Origin: Niebla homalea
Lineage: Eukaryota; Ascomycota; Lecanoromycetes; Lecanorales; Ramalinaceae
Length of the DNA stretch: 64,000 nt
NCBI GenBank assembly: GCA_019925105.1
Contig: JAHGAU010000021.1
Span: forward strand, 186,001-250,000
Reading direction: 5' to 3'
Below are positions 37,945-48,761 of the stretch, one piece after another. The translations under genes and the position numbers were made by a program. The notes beneath the pieces are model-generated. The model did no database searches and was not told the DNA's origin. It worked only from the letters and a program-made list of their open reading frames with translations. Every line of letters starts with the position of its first letter. Positions within the stretch are counted from its first letter, which is position 1.

Positions 37945-38214
37945 GACTTGTAGGGTGAAAAAGAGAAAACGTTGGTGTTGCGAAGAGCAAAACGTGGAAG
38001 CAAGCTGTCATCTGTCCCGACGAATGCTTGTCACCCAATGACGAGACTGTCGAAAAGATTAGTCGTGTTCCTGTAGTTCGAACTCACACTTGGAATTGCG
38101 ACAACAATGACTTATGTACTTGCAGTGAAGTTACATTGATGATAGATTGGATCCGGGATCTAAAGCCTCAACTAGCAAATTTGCTCAATCGGGCGAAGGA
38201 TACCTGACAGCCAC

Positions 38215-39941
38215 TCAGGGGAAATTCCAGAGCTTCACAAGAAGACTGTCATCTTTGCCAGCATCCTTGTCATATTTGGTGAAGATCTTTTTCGGAATCT
38301 CGTACTCAATCTCCGGCTCTCTTTTGAGCTCTTTTGATAACTCCGTATCGAGCATCTATCAGATTCATCAGCAACCAAACGTACCCTCAATTGGCGATGA
38401 AACGCACCGTCCCGTAAGTGTGATCCAGAAAATCTTCCAGGTTGTATGCCTGTTTGGTGAATTGCTCCGAGATAATCTTGGCAATCGTTGCCACATTCGG
38501 ATGATAGTGTGATTGCAATGTCTCAACTTCCCAAAGACTGCTCTCGATCGCATCCGTCTCCATTGGGTCGGGCTCATCCGTCCGGAAAGGGTCCCCCCAT
38601 CCGTCTTCAGCCTTGTATGACAAGTCAGAATTGCGGTGAATCATAAAAGTACATGTTGGATGTGTCTTGAGTAAATTGTAGATCAGAGGCACGACCACTA
38701 CAATGCCTGCGGGCGGCGCGAACAGGCACAGCCTGGACAGTCGTTTGATGAAACTTGCGACCAGCACTGCTGGTAGATGGGTAGAAGCCAGGAAGGTATC
38801 GAGCAGCCGGAAAAAACGGGATCGATGCTTTGAGTGTAAAATGTTACCATCAACCATGGCATAGAGCTTGTGATAGAATTGCGGGTAATCCAGATTCCGA
38901 TTTTGGATCATGTAGAACATGCCAGACAAGGCCAGTAGAGATGTTGAGCCTTCAATATTGAAGGAGTCCGTCAGGAAATCCATCAGTAGCTCTACTTTGA
39001 GGAAGCATGGCGCAATGTGCGTAGACATTAAATCCAGTATCCGTTTACGCTGGGCTTTTTTTGGCTGCTGTGAAATGACCGCCATCCAGACCGTCTGAAT
39101 TTGGGTCAAATAGGCATTTCTTGACGAGACGTCATTCTTTTTGTTGGATCCTGATGCTGGGCCCAGGAAACGCCGTGGAAAGTCGTCCGCATCAAGATCT
39201 GGTGGCTGAAGTAGGGCAAGCATCGACATCACCCTGTCAGTTCGTGCTTCTGAGACGTCTGAGGAAAGCACGTCCCTGTGCAGTATCAGTACCTCACATG
39301 ATCAAGTTTTGTCAACGGAAAGCAGCCTACGCAATACGATCCAAAGTGTGGTATCTAATATCGTCATACTTTGCGGCAAACATATCGCCAAAAATCTCAA
39401 CTGCTGTAGCAGGCGTGTCTTGGGCAATTAAGACCTCAATCAGAGATTGGAAAGTACCACGACTCCATTCCACGTGGTTGGATCTGTAGTAATGCTTCGC
39501 TTGACCTTTGAGAAGCTGCATGGAAATTGTAAGAGTAGTCGCTTGCTTTACTGCATCTGCCTCCTTCAACATTTGGAAGAGCTCCGTATAAGTTTCTTGC
39601 AATCGTTCAAGGAGCCATTGAGAGATTGTTTCATCAGTCTGTGATGGGCCCTCGGAAGGTGCGATGGATTTGGCGAGGGCCCCGGCCGCGAGGAGTCTAC
39701 AAAAGACGCGACAAAGTGCTACTGCCGCAAGTGTTCGAACCTCATCGTCTACCTTGTGCAAGTACTCTATAAGCTTTACAATCTCATTGTAATTCTTGCG
39801 AGATTCCAGAATTTTGCTTTCAAGAAGCAGGATGTCGGAAGCTTCGTCAGGATCATCAGATTTTGGCGATTTCCTGCTTGAGATGATTGTCTTGTGCTCT
39901 GCTCTTCGTTTCCTCTTCGCATTCAATATATCAGTCGTCAT
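38215..39941 (-). CDS. NOC4: Nucleolar complex protein 4 (Noc4/Utp19), CBF domain
   Basis: Noc4 works with Nop14 in 40S ribosomal subunit assembly and export in the nucleolus. Three exons (39331-39941, 38408-39275, 38215-38355) with introns of 55 and 52 nt sum to 1620 nt (539 residues), normal for fungal Noc4. The N-terminus begins MTTDILNAKRKRR. The CBF/Mak21-type region is visible as LLMDFLTDSFNIEGSTSLLAL, GMFYMIQNRNLDYPQFYHKL and FFRLLDTFLASTHLP, followed by LVASFIKRLSRLCLFAPPAG, then FMIHRN and DPFRTDEPDPMETDAIESSLWEVE, both split by family-typical spacing. The last exon starts MLDTELSKELKREPEIEYE and ends VKLWNFP. This is a housekeeping gene, and it marks the edge of the accessory segment. 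Confidence 0.92.
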
Positions 39942-40446
39942 CTTGGGTATGCTGCAGATGGAGTTTCGTTAACATCATCAAGAATTATTTCAACTGGAGT
40001 GATGCCAAGCCAGTGTGCCAAGACTTTAGGCCGCAGAGAGGCTAGATCTAGGGCTTTGTGAAAACCTACACAATACACGTGGCCGCAGATGTCTATTCCG
40101 TATTGAGAGGGACAATAAGGATTGTCATGATTCCGTCGAGGGAGCTGCCAAAAGAATCAAACAAAGTAGCAAGAGGACGGATTCACTACTTGGTAACCGC
40201 GGTCTTAGCAGAGCTACGTTCATGATGTCGTGTGTTGCTAGCTAAGTCCTTGCCATTATATAGTATTACATTCCGTGGCCCTACGCCATCATGTAGCGGT
40301 AATAGATGTCAATGAGAATAAAGCGGGGAAGAGTGAGCCCTTCATCATCCCCACCACCGTCATACGTAAGCAACTTGGAGCAAGTTGGTCTCCACTTCTT
40401 CACGTCATACCCTCATGCCTTTGCCGTCGACGGTCAATCTTGTGAT
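39942..40446. other. Intergenic region between two minus-strand genes
   Basis: About 0.5 kb holding the NOC4 promoter and the 3' end of the transcription-factor gene. No specific site was identified. Confidence 0.4.
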
Positions 40447-42966
40447 CTAGTCATCCATCATCTGACCATCGAAACCCTGAGCTGCGTCACCCCAAGTCTG
40501 GCTTTGGAAAGGAGGCATGTCCTGGAAGAGACTCATGCCACTTGCATCAGGGCGGCAGTCATCAAAAAGGGCAAAGTCATTGGTGGGCTTGCCCATCTCA
40601 GTTGTCGTAAATTCGTCGAATCCCTCATCAGCAACGACCTGGTCGTGCGGTGAGTAAAGCATGACAGCGCCTTGGGCCCCAGGAGATAGCTTTTTGCCTT
40701 CTGGTACAGCCTGATCAAAAGAGATGGATGGGTTTCGGCTGTGATAGGAATTGAGGCCATGAGTCTCCTCGATGGAGGCAGCAGGAGTGAACAACTGAAT
40801 GTTCATGCTCTGAAAGTCGGTGTCCATGTTCGACCAATCGAACGTGTTGTTGAAGAGAGGCATGTCAAGATCGCCCATCGACTGATTGAAAGAGGATGGC
40901 AAATTCTGATGGAGATCGTTGCGCGATGTGGAATCGAGGCTAAGCCGGTGAGATGCAGGTGTAAAGGGCGATTGCGGAGTCAGGGTTGGGTTGGTCTGGT
41001 CGTAGGTAAAAGTGGGCTCGTATGGAGAAGGCGTGTACGCCTCGTTCATGCTGAGATACGGGGAGGTATCGGCGACCGAACCATTGGCTGTTGTACCTGC
41101 GCTTGACAAGGTGCGCATGTACGGGCTAGTGGATGAGTCACCGTACTCGGATCCAGAAGCCTCGAAAATGTGGGAATCGGGCGTCACCATCTGAGGGTTG
41201 GATGGAGACTTGTTCGCCTTGCCTGCCTTCTTGCCGGATTTGCCATTGTTCTTCGAGCGAACATAAGCCCAGCCATGAGCCTTCTCCATGTGTTGCTTGC
41301 AGTTACTTTCACGCTTGCTCTCATAGGGACAAGGGTGGAACTGGCACTTGTACATTGATGGTGTCGACGAGTGCTTGTCATTGACGTGGCGGTCACGCTC
41401 CTTCTCGGTGGGCCAGCCATAGTGGGAGTACTTGCAGCTGGGCTCGTTGCATTTCCATGGCCGGGTGTGAGTCTTCTCATGCTTGGTGAGATCGCACGGC
41501 CTCTTGAACTCCTTGTCGCATTCGCGGCAACGCTGGGCCACTTTCTCGGCAGCTGCCTTACGTCTGCGAGCCATGGAGAGTAGGACCTCATCGTCTAGAT
41601 GTCCTTCGCCATAACGAGCAGCCTCTTCACGCAAGGCTTCGAGGTCAATCTCCTCGCCTGTGGCAAGGGAGACTGAGCGACCGTTGCTGGTCCTCACAAG
41701 CTCAGCAGGACGGCCAGTCTGCCCAACGCCACCTTCCAGTGAGAATTTGGAATTCCTGGTATATATTAGCAATGATCTGGAGGGACATGCGACGGCAATA
41801 TCGTACGTCGTTTCTTCGTCGCCAGCCTGAGCCCGCCCAGCGGCCATCCTTTCTCTTGCTGCAGATATCATAGCTGCGTATTGTCGGACCTGTTCAGTAA
41901 GATCAACAAAGTAGGAATTAGTATAAGGTCGGTCAGTTGGTCGTCGCTGGTCGGAATCGTTGAGATAATCGACGGTCGTATGCAGACACTGAATCGAAGT
42001 TTCGCAGAATTTGACGAAGACAGACCGTGAATCCGAGAACCTCTGAACGCCAAAGCCATGAGCCAAACGCCTGCGCCCATCTAGAAGAGATCCACTTACC
42101 GGTGCCAGGAAGAGAAGGACCTTCTCGAGGTCTCGGAGGCAGGTGATTTCCTTCCGTCCTACGCGGACAGGGATACCAGTGACAAGGGGGTGGAAGCTCT
42201 TGAGAGTTTCCTCCTTGAGGATAGGGACAATCAGATACTTCTGGATCTGCCTGCAGGCATATGCACTCAATGTGTGTTGAAGGTCTGGCTGGGCGGCACC
42301 GTTGATGCCAGATTGTAGAGTGTTGATGATGGAAGGAATGGATTTCCTGTAATCGTCTAATTCGTGGGCTTGAAGCAGATGAGTCTTTGTTGTTACCAGG
42401 TTTGATTGTTTCAGGTGTCGGTGCTTACCTGCATCATCCCGAGAAGCGGTGTCCTCGGAGGCGGTGACACTTGAACCAATGCCACTGTCTGAGTAATGAT
42501 GATGGTGATGAGGCTGGTGCTTGGAAGCAACAGCGTGGTCAAGATGGGAGTCAATGTCCATATGATCCTGGTCGGTGACACCGAGCATGAAGCGAGGGAT
42601 GGGATGCTCGTCAGGCCGGACGGTCTCCTGACTGTCGGTGGCGAAGGTCTGTAGACCGGACAAGCTACGGTCCACACTCCCTAGTAGTTGAGTGACACGT
42701 TGCTCTCCGGCAGCGACAGCATCTTCCAACTGTCTGGGGGATGTAGGTGACCTGCGAGACAGCAAAGGTATATGGACGATAGGATCGTCATCCGAGGCCG
42801 GTGACTTGGGCGAGTGGAAGGTGGCACTCTTTTTCAAGGCACGATCACAGTCTGGGTCGAGCTGCAGGCGTGCATGACGAGGGTTGGTTGGAGAATGCAA
42901 GAGGGAGGAGATGGGGGGCACGCCGGTTTTGTAGCCTCGTCTGGGGTTGGAGGGTAGGGCAGTCAT
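40447..42966 (-). CDS. C2H2 zinc-finger transcription factor
   Basis: An uninterrupted 839-codon frame on the minus strand. Its middle part carries C2H2 fingers: CRECDKEFKRPCDLTKHEKTH, then a CNEPSCKYSHYGWPTEKERDRH variant, then CQFHPCPYESKRESNCKQH. A basic Lys-rich segment follows (KNNGKSGKKAGKANK), which could act as a nuclear localisation signal. The C-terminal third is Ser/Thr/Pro/Asn-rich with acidic patches, as in activation regions. Two stretches look like in-frame introns: 42369-42428 (60 nt, GTAAGC..TTCAAG) and 42043-42099 (57 nt, GTAAGT..GTTCAG). If both are spliced, the protein has 800 residues. The promoter probably lies in the 1.3-kb gap upstream. The ortholog is not identified, so I give no symbol. 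DNA-binding function is from the family; targets are unknown. Confidence 0.88.
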   Translation of the reverse strand: MTALPSNPRRGYKTGVPPISSLLHSPTNPRHARLQLDPDCDRALKKSATFHSPKSPASDDDPIVHIPLLSRRSPTSPRQLEDAVAAGEQRVTQLLGSVDRSLSGLQTFATDSQETVRPDEHPIPRFMLGVTDQDHMDIDSHLDHAVASKHQPHHHHHYSDSGIGSSVTASEDTASRDDAGKHRHLKQSNLVTTKTHLLQAHELDDYRKSIPSIINTLQSGINGAAQPDLQHTLSAYACRQIQKYLIVPILKEETLKSFHPLVTGIPVRVGRKEITCLRDLEKVLLFLAPVSGSLLDGRRRLAHGFGVQRFSDSRSVFVKFCETSIQCLHTTVDYLNDSDQRRPTDRPYTNSYFVDLTEQVRQYAAMISAARERMAAGRAQAGDEETTYDIAVACPSRSLLIYTRNSKFSLEGGVGQTGRPAELVRTSNGRSVSLATGEEIDLEALREEAARYGEGHLDDEVLLSMARRRKAAAEKVAQRCRECDKEFKRPCDLTKHEKTHTRPWKCNEPSCKYSHYGWPTEKERDRHVNDKHSSTPSMYKCQFHPCPYESKRESNCKQHMEKAHGWAYVRSKNNGKSGKKAGKANKSPSNPQMVTPDSHIFEASGSEYGDSSTSPYMRTLSSAGTTANGSVADTSPYLSMNEAYTPSPYEPTFTYDQTNPTLTPQSPFTPASHRLSLDSTSRNDLHQNLPSSFNQSMGDLDMPLFNNTFDWSNMDTDFQSMNIQLFTPAASIEETHGLNSYHSRNPSISFDQAVPEGKKLSPGAQGAVMLYSPHDQVVADEGFDEFTTTEMGKPTNDFALFDDCRPDASGMSLFQDMPPFQSQTWGDAAQGFDGQMMDD

Positions 42967-44266
42967 GTCGAGTGGTCAGGCGAGTTGGCGATAATGTTGG
43001 GATTATGACTCCCCCTGAATAGCGGGACAGCTGTCAACACAGGGAGGGGTTCGATGTGATTGCGCAGTGATTGCGCTGCAGGGTTTATGACTCACAGTTT
43101 GGACCTGGTCTTGGATCTATAGATTTCTCTCGGTTCTTTGACCGAGATTCTTGTGGTATATAGACGTCAAGCGTACCCCACAATTTGAATCTCTTTCTTG
43201 ATGCTAATCACGCGAGGATTGGTGTGCTTGAGGTTGATCTGCTGAACGAGAGATTGGTCATGTGGTCTCGTGGCACCAATGTGGCTTCGTGACTGCTGTG
43301 CAATGTGATACGCGGCAGAGTCTCAGACTTGATACGATGACAGATTCCAAGGAGAACAGAAGCTATGTAGGTGAACGAATTAGTCGAAGCCTCAATGGCG
43401 GTACCGGCGACATAACAGAAATGGCCATACTTTGGTAGGATTCCGGTGGTGGGCTGTGCAAAAGGGGAATTGACGGAGGGAATATGGTGGTGGCGACGAG
43501 GTTAGATCAATTTGACATGATGATGATACATGAGTGAGAAGTAGGTCTTGGTCTCCTCAATTCCAGTGATTGTTGACTGAGGCCAGAATCGAGGATTGAT
43601 ACAATTTGGGGATGATGAGGGAGACTTGCTCTTCTTGACCGTTTTGTCAGCGCCGTTGCTGCCTGGAGTCATAGGGCTAGTAGCGCATCCTTTTGCGAGT
43701 CAGCCTCGCGGTCCGATCAGCCCTCGATTCGGAAGGGATCATCAATCATGCGCTAACAATAGATTCGGACAAGTCAGACTTTCCATTGACTACCTTGTTG
43801 AGTATTGACATTTGACAGCTGGCCATTTGGACCACTATTTCGCTCTATGACCGGATCCATTGCCGAGCGCTCTGGGCTTGAACTGTTAACCATACACAAA
43901 TAAGAGGGATCAACACCATGGAAAGTGACCGTTTTGAGAAACGGAGCGAGTTGGTCCAACGGAGTGACGGACACGCCGACCCGGTGACTACTTACATCTC
44001 AGCTGTTTCATCCGTGTCTTGGCGCTTGCGTGTGTCGCACGAGACGCGACAACAATAATGTACATCTAAGTAGTACCTTCTGCAGGATGAATCATGCCTG
44101 CACGGCCTGGTTGGTGCATGATTCTTCCGGTTAACCGCTCTATCAAAACCTTCTCTGATTGGCCCGCCCTATGTGCTTTACACTCGTTGATGCTAGCATC
44201 ACTCTACGGAATACCCACCATCATGCCATCAATTTCCAGCATTTCCTTCTTGGTCAATGCGGACTC
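42967..44266. other. Long 5' intergenic region of the C2H2 gene
   Basis: About 1.3 kb with no convincing coding frame. It is probably the promoter and 5' UTR of the transcription-factor gene plus the 3' region of the dehydrogenase gene. No riboswitch or defined motif was recognised. Confidence 0.45.
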
Positions 44267-45280
44267 TCACTTTCCAGCGCTACCGATGATGTCGATGACG
44301 ACCTTTCCACTGGCATGACCACTGTCTGCCTTGTCAAAGGCCTCCTTATGGTCCTCCAGCCGCCATACACTGTCCACCAAAGGTTTGCATTTCCCTTCAT
44401 CGATGAGCTTCGTGATCTGCTCCAATTGAGATCCGCTTGATTGCATGATGAAGAAGAGAGTCTTGACAAAGTTCTCGCACTTGAGCGGTCTGGCTGTCTC
44501 GGGCGGCTGAGCAATGCTAACTATCACACCATCTGCCTTGGCCGCCCACCATGCGCCTTCGAGGGACTTGCCGCCAATATTGTCAATAACAATATCGACC
44601 TTGTTCTCAACCTTCTGACTCCATTCAGCAATGTCGGTCTGGTGGTAGTCGATCGTCTCTTTTGCCCCAAGCTTCCTGACCAGATCAACCTTCTGCCCTC
44701 CACAGATCCCAATGACATGCGCACCAGCCAAGCTGGCCAGCTGGACTTCCCATGTACCACATCCGCCTGACGCCCCCGTGATGAGGATGCGTTTCCCTCT
44801 CCCCAGGCCGGATTCTATGCTACCAAGGCCAGCCTGAATGAAAAGAGCCTGCCAAGCCGACTCGGCCGACAGAGCGGTCGCGGCAGACTCGGCCCAGCTG
44901 AGCCGTTGTGATCGACGAGCCAGTTCTGCAGTGACACTGATGGTGTAATCGCGAGCCGCGCCCGTACGGCTGTATCTGGTCCGTCCGTACACTTCCGTCC
45001 CAGGTGGAAAGGGTGAGGATTCTGGTGCTTCGACAACGGTACCAGTCATATCGTGACCAGGAACGGGATACTTGATGCTTGGATCCGGTAATGGGAAGTT
45101 TTTGGGCCAAAGGAGTTCCCCGTTGCACAGCGCGATCGCGTGTACGCGGATTAGGTGCTCATTTGAGTTTGGCTGCCGCTTCGGAACAGGCAATTGATCC
45201 AAGACAAGGTCCTTGGAGGCTGGATCCTTCTGAAGCAAGGCCCTCGCAACACTTGGAAGAGTGCTGGATGTCATGGTCAT
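44267..45280 (-). CDS. Zinc-type alcohol dehydrogenase / quinone oxidoreductase-like MDR protein
   Basis: An intronless 337-codon gene of the medium-chain dehydrogenase/reductase superfamily, quinone-oxidoreductase branch (NADPH-dependent reduction of quinones or activated alkenes). The N-terminal GroES-like domain has EHLIRVHAIALCNGEL and YPVPGHDMTGTVVE (family PGHDxxGxV). The nucleotide-binding domain has ILITGASGGCGTWEVQLA, a glycine-rich loop in place of the classic AxGGVG, then KLGAKETIDYH and VDIVIDNIGG. The C-terminal LEDHKEAFDKADSGHASGKVVIDI matches the family end. Structural-zinc cysteines are absent, as in quinone oxidoreductases. Length is normal. The start could be either of two near-adjacent Met codons (MTMTSS). 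The substrate cannot be read from sequence. Confidence 0.9.
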   Translation of the reverse strand: MTMTSSTLPSVARALLQKDPASKDLVLDQLPVPKRQPNSNEHLIRVHAIALCNGELLWPKNFPLPDPSIKYPVPGHDMTGTVVEAPESSPFPPGTEVYGRTRYSRTGAARDYTISVTAELARRSQRLSWAESAATALSAESAWQALFIQAGLGSIESGLGRGKRILITGASGGCGTWEVQLASLAGAHVIGICGGQKVDLVRKLGAKETIDYHQTDIAEWSQKVENKVDIVIDNIGGKSLEGAWWAAKADGVIVSIAQPPETARPLKCENFVKTLFFIMQSSGSQLEQITKLIDEGKCKPLVDSVWRLEDHKEAFDKADSGHASGKVVIDIIGSAGK

Positions 45281-47760
45281 AATTTCTGCCGATATGCGGT
45301 CACAACAATATCAAAGGTAACAATACTTGTCAACTATGATCTGATTTTTGACATCCAAAGCTGTGCAGGACTAATGAGGGCAAATATTCTGGTTCGGATG
45401 GCTCCCCTGTACAGGTCTTGTTGGCATTTATATCATTCAGGATTACAATTCCTTTACGCTCACGAAACGCCCGATTATCGGCGCCCATATGCGTCAATAT
45501 CCGACTGGGAACAAGCGACAGCGAATAGCGGCGACACAGACAGCGGTCAGCTTTCGAGGGAAATGAGTGAATTCAAGAAGCAATCAAAAGACGAGTAATA
45601 AATGCGGAGGTGGACGGCATCGCTCTTTACTGTTGACGGGATAACTCTGTGGGTAGGCTAATGCCGGACTTGGAAGGCCGCGCATTGGTGAGATAGGTAG
45701 GAATGGTTTGAGCGCAATTCGCTTGGCTTGGCCCTCACGTTAGTCACTCTGGCAGACGCAGGGTCTGGGCCTCGTGGCGGGGCTTTTCCTTTGCCCAAGT
45801 CCCAAGACTGACGGCGGCCAAAAGCTCCAAGATGAAGCGGTAGAGCACCGCAATGGTGATGAAGTGTTGGTAGTGAGCTCGAGGCGGAATTGGAGGTTAA
45901 TACATTATAACGGCGCTCATCTTGCGGGCAGCACTCATGCACTCCCACTGAAGACTGGTAATTTATGCATGAGCGTCGACTTGCCTGTAGCGAGGACACG
46001 CACGCTTCCGGGGTAGGTCCATACTCCCCATATTGTGTTGGAGAACGCTAATAGTACATCTCTGAAGAGCGATGCCCATCCATGAAGCCTCGCAGAGTTT
46101 GACATACGGGGATTCGCTGGAGATGACTGCAGCAACTTCTCGTCATTTGCGCATTTGATTGGTCTTACACGCAGCCTAGGTGCGATTTGTGCTCAAGGGC
46201 CCGGCGAGCAGATTCACAATCTGCGTCTTCGCTGGCTCCCAACTTTGACGCAAGTGCCCTGGGTTGGTGCTCCCAGCAGAACCTCTTAATCTTCAGGGCA
46301 ACGATGTTACTCAGTATGTAAGTGAACCACCTCGCTGGACGTACCTCTGCTACAACATCTACATTAATCATATTCACCCGCTCTTCCTTCTCATTTTAAT
46401 TATCTCTTAGCAGCCACCTTATTGATTGCCTTCATATATATATCGCGATCTCCACAGGTTCTTCTCAAATCTAGCCTACTGTCTGATAGACTCAGTCTCA
46501 CACTGCGCTTCCCCCGCTCCTCAGTCTCTCAACAGTCCAAGTCCAGTTGCTGACCCTTTCCAAATCCCATGGCCCGTTCGTCATATGTTTGGTCGCCAAC
46601 AGCACCGTGGCTTACCTATCTGCATGGAGACACGTCTTTCAAGTCCAAGAGCTGAGACTCGCTCGGGAGAAGGGTCGGCTCCCTATGGGCGTAGTGAAAG
46701 CTTTAGGCGAGTGCTGGGCTCTTGCGAGACAAATATATCATCAGGTCGAAACGATCGCCAGGCAGATACTGTGCTTGACGCCATCCGTTGTTGAAGCTAC
46801 CCCAAAAGCAAACGACGGATTCTCATGCGGTCCGGTTGCGCTAGCAGATGACCAGCAACGATCAGACGAGCTGTAAGGCGGGGTCGCCGCGGTGCCACCC
46901 GGGGGATCTGGTTTATGGGTAGGACATACTAAAGCAAAAGCTCCTAATCTAACACAAAGTCGTGGGACTAGGCCAACGGAAATCTCTCCAGCCAGCGTGT
47001 CGAGTGGTTGGATTTGCTTACAGAAGAGACGTCCTTGTTACACTCTTCACGTCCGGACAATAATGCGGCGCCTCCACCATCAGTGTTGCAGTAGGCCATT
47101 GCACCGACATGTCAAGTCTTCAAGCATGTTCAAAACAATCCGTGATCCCCATACACCTGCCTCATCCCTGAAAGAATTCCAACGGCGTTTGAATGTCGGA
47201 CTTCTCGGATGCGCGCTGGGAACATTGGATCCACTGTACTTTAAGCACGAACACGTAAAGCGCTCCACACACTCTTCACGTCAGAGTCTAGAAGCATCCA
47301 TCCTGCATGCGGGATCTTGCATCGTACACCAATCAATGACCCAATACCAAAAGAGCCCCCTCCTACGAGCACTGCGACGAGATCAAGATTGCAACCTGCA
47401 TAATGGCCTTATTTCTGATGCTTGGCACCATCTTGAATCGAGACCGAGTATCTCCTGTACGATATGATGTAATGCCAACCATCCTGTCATGCATCAGCGT
47501 GAACCCTCGCCCCGTGCTGGTTGCTTGCTATTGTGTGGCCTGCGTCGTCCTCGTGTTTCCACTACGGGCGATTTGCGATTGAAACTTGGGGCAAAACTGG
47601 CATTGGGTATCCTACAAAACAGAGAAAGTATCTCAGTCTCATATTCTTGTCTGTTTTATTACGAATTGAAGACATTTTGCGAGAGTCAATAGACTGAAGC
47701 CATTCCAATCATCCTTTAACGGCTTTCGTAATTTCCGCATTCTGAAGCAGAGCCCGAACG
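45281..47760. other. 2.5-kb intergenic region, no recognised gene
   Basis: Frames at 46,547-46,876 (+, 109 codons) and 46,892-47,467 (+, 191 codons) are open. The first has a helical, protein-like composition; the second is Ser/Arg/His-rich and looks random. Neither shows a domain or an exon partner. Possible lineage-specific gene, not supported further. Confidence 0.4.
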
Positions 47761-48761
47761 ATGCCACATCATCTCCCACCACCCAACGTGTTCAAGAAAG
47801 ACGGTGTTTGGACCGTGGATGGGTAAGTCCTTCGCCTTTCCCTCCTCCATCAACGAGGATCATATCCATACTTCCCTATGCCCCCCCCCCGGGCGGCCCC
47901 CTCTCCTCACCTTCTCTCCCTCTTCCTCCGCCATCGACCTCCGCGCCATCGAAGCAAGGCCGTCCCCAAACTCTGAGGCACTACCATTTCACACACATAA
48001 AAACACACCCCCATCACTCTCCCCCACCCTCCCTTCCCATATCCTCATCCACCCTCACTAACCCCCCACACAGCCGCCCCCGCGAATCCATCACCCCCTC
48101 CACCACGCCCACCCCTCCAACGTCCCGGGCTTCTCGCTCATCACCATGCTCATCACCCTCCCACCCCGTGGGGCCGTACCCCCGCACACCCATTCCGGCG
48201 CCGCAGTGATGGGCAACGTCATTAGCGGACGGGTGCTGAACCAGGTGAATGACGATGCGCCCGAACACTACGGTGATGGCCGTGGCGAAGATGGGGAGGA
48301 AGGAGCGGCCCTCGCGCGGGGGTGGGCTGGTGCGTACAATGATTGCTCCCTTCCCTTCCCTTCTTTCCTGCTTCTTTCCTCTCCCTTTCAAGGCCCTTTC
48401 TCCTTTTCTCGCCCCTTCCCTCCCCGCACACCAACCAAAAAAAATAAAAAGCAGCGCTAGAAGCTTGCCGAATCCAATGACTGACGCCCGACCGACCCCC
48501 CTCCTCGCCGGGGTTGGCGGCCCCCCCGACACAGAAAACCCAGGCTGCCACCACGTGCGCAACGAGAACCTCAGCGAGACCCAGGATGCCGTCTTCGTGG
48601 CCGTCATGCTGGTGCGGGACGAGATACTCGACAAGGTGGGGATGGAAGGGTTGGTCATGCTGGATGCGGCACGGGAGGAGCGGGAGCGGGAGAGGGAGAA
48701 GGAGATGGGGAATCATGGGATGGAGGCGGGAGCCGGGGGGGAGAGGGGGGAGGCGAGGTGA
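47761..48761 (+). CDS. Cupin-domain protein, exon 1 junction uncertain
   Basis: A small single-domain cupin, a beta-barrel fold that often binds a metal through His residues. Function within this very diverse fold is not predictable. Exon 1 (47761-47822) reads MPHHLPPPNVFKKDGVW. Exon 2 (48074-48329) contains PGFSLITMLITLPPRGAVPP, then HTHSG and VISGRVLNQV, which is cupin motif 1 with its His pair. Exon 3 (48535-48761) after a 205-nt C/T-rich intron contains ENPGCHHVRNENLSE (motif 2-like), DAVFVAVMLV and a charged tail. Exon 2 and 3 frames join correctly. Exon 1 to exon 2 is off by one base with the only clear sites (GTAAGT at 47823, ACACAG at 48073), so the first exon may differ, or a base is missing in a C run. 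Confidence 0.65.

Noticed and set aside
46892..47467. 191-codon + strand frame
   Set aside because: Random-looking Ser/Arg/His composition, no domain, no exon partner and no typical start context.
48014..48658. 214-codon minus-strand frame
   Set aside because: Antisense to the cupin gene; no domain, while the + strand has cupin His motifs and splice sites.
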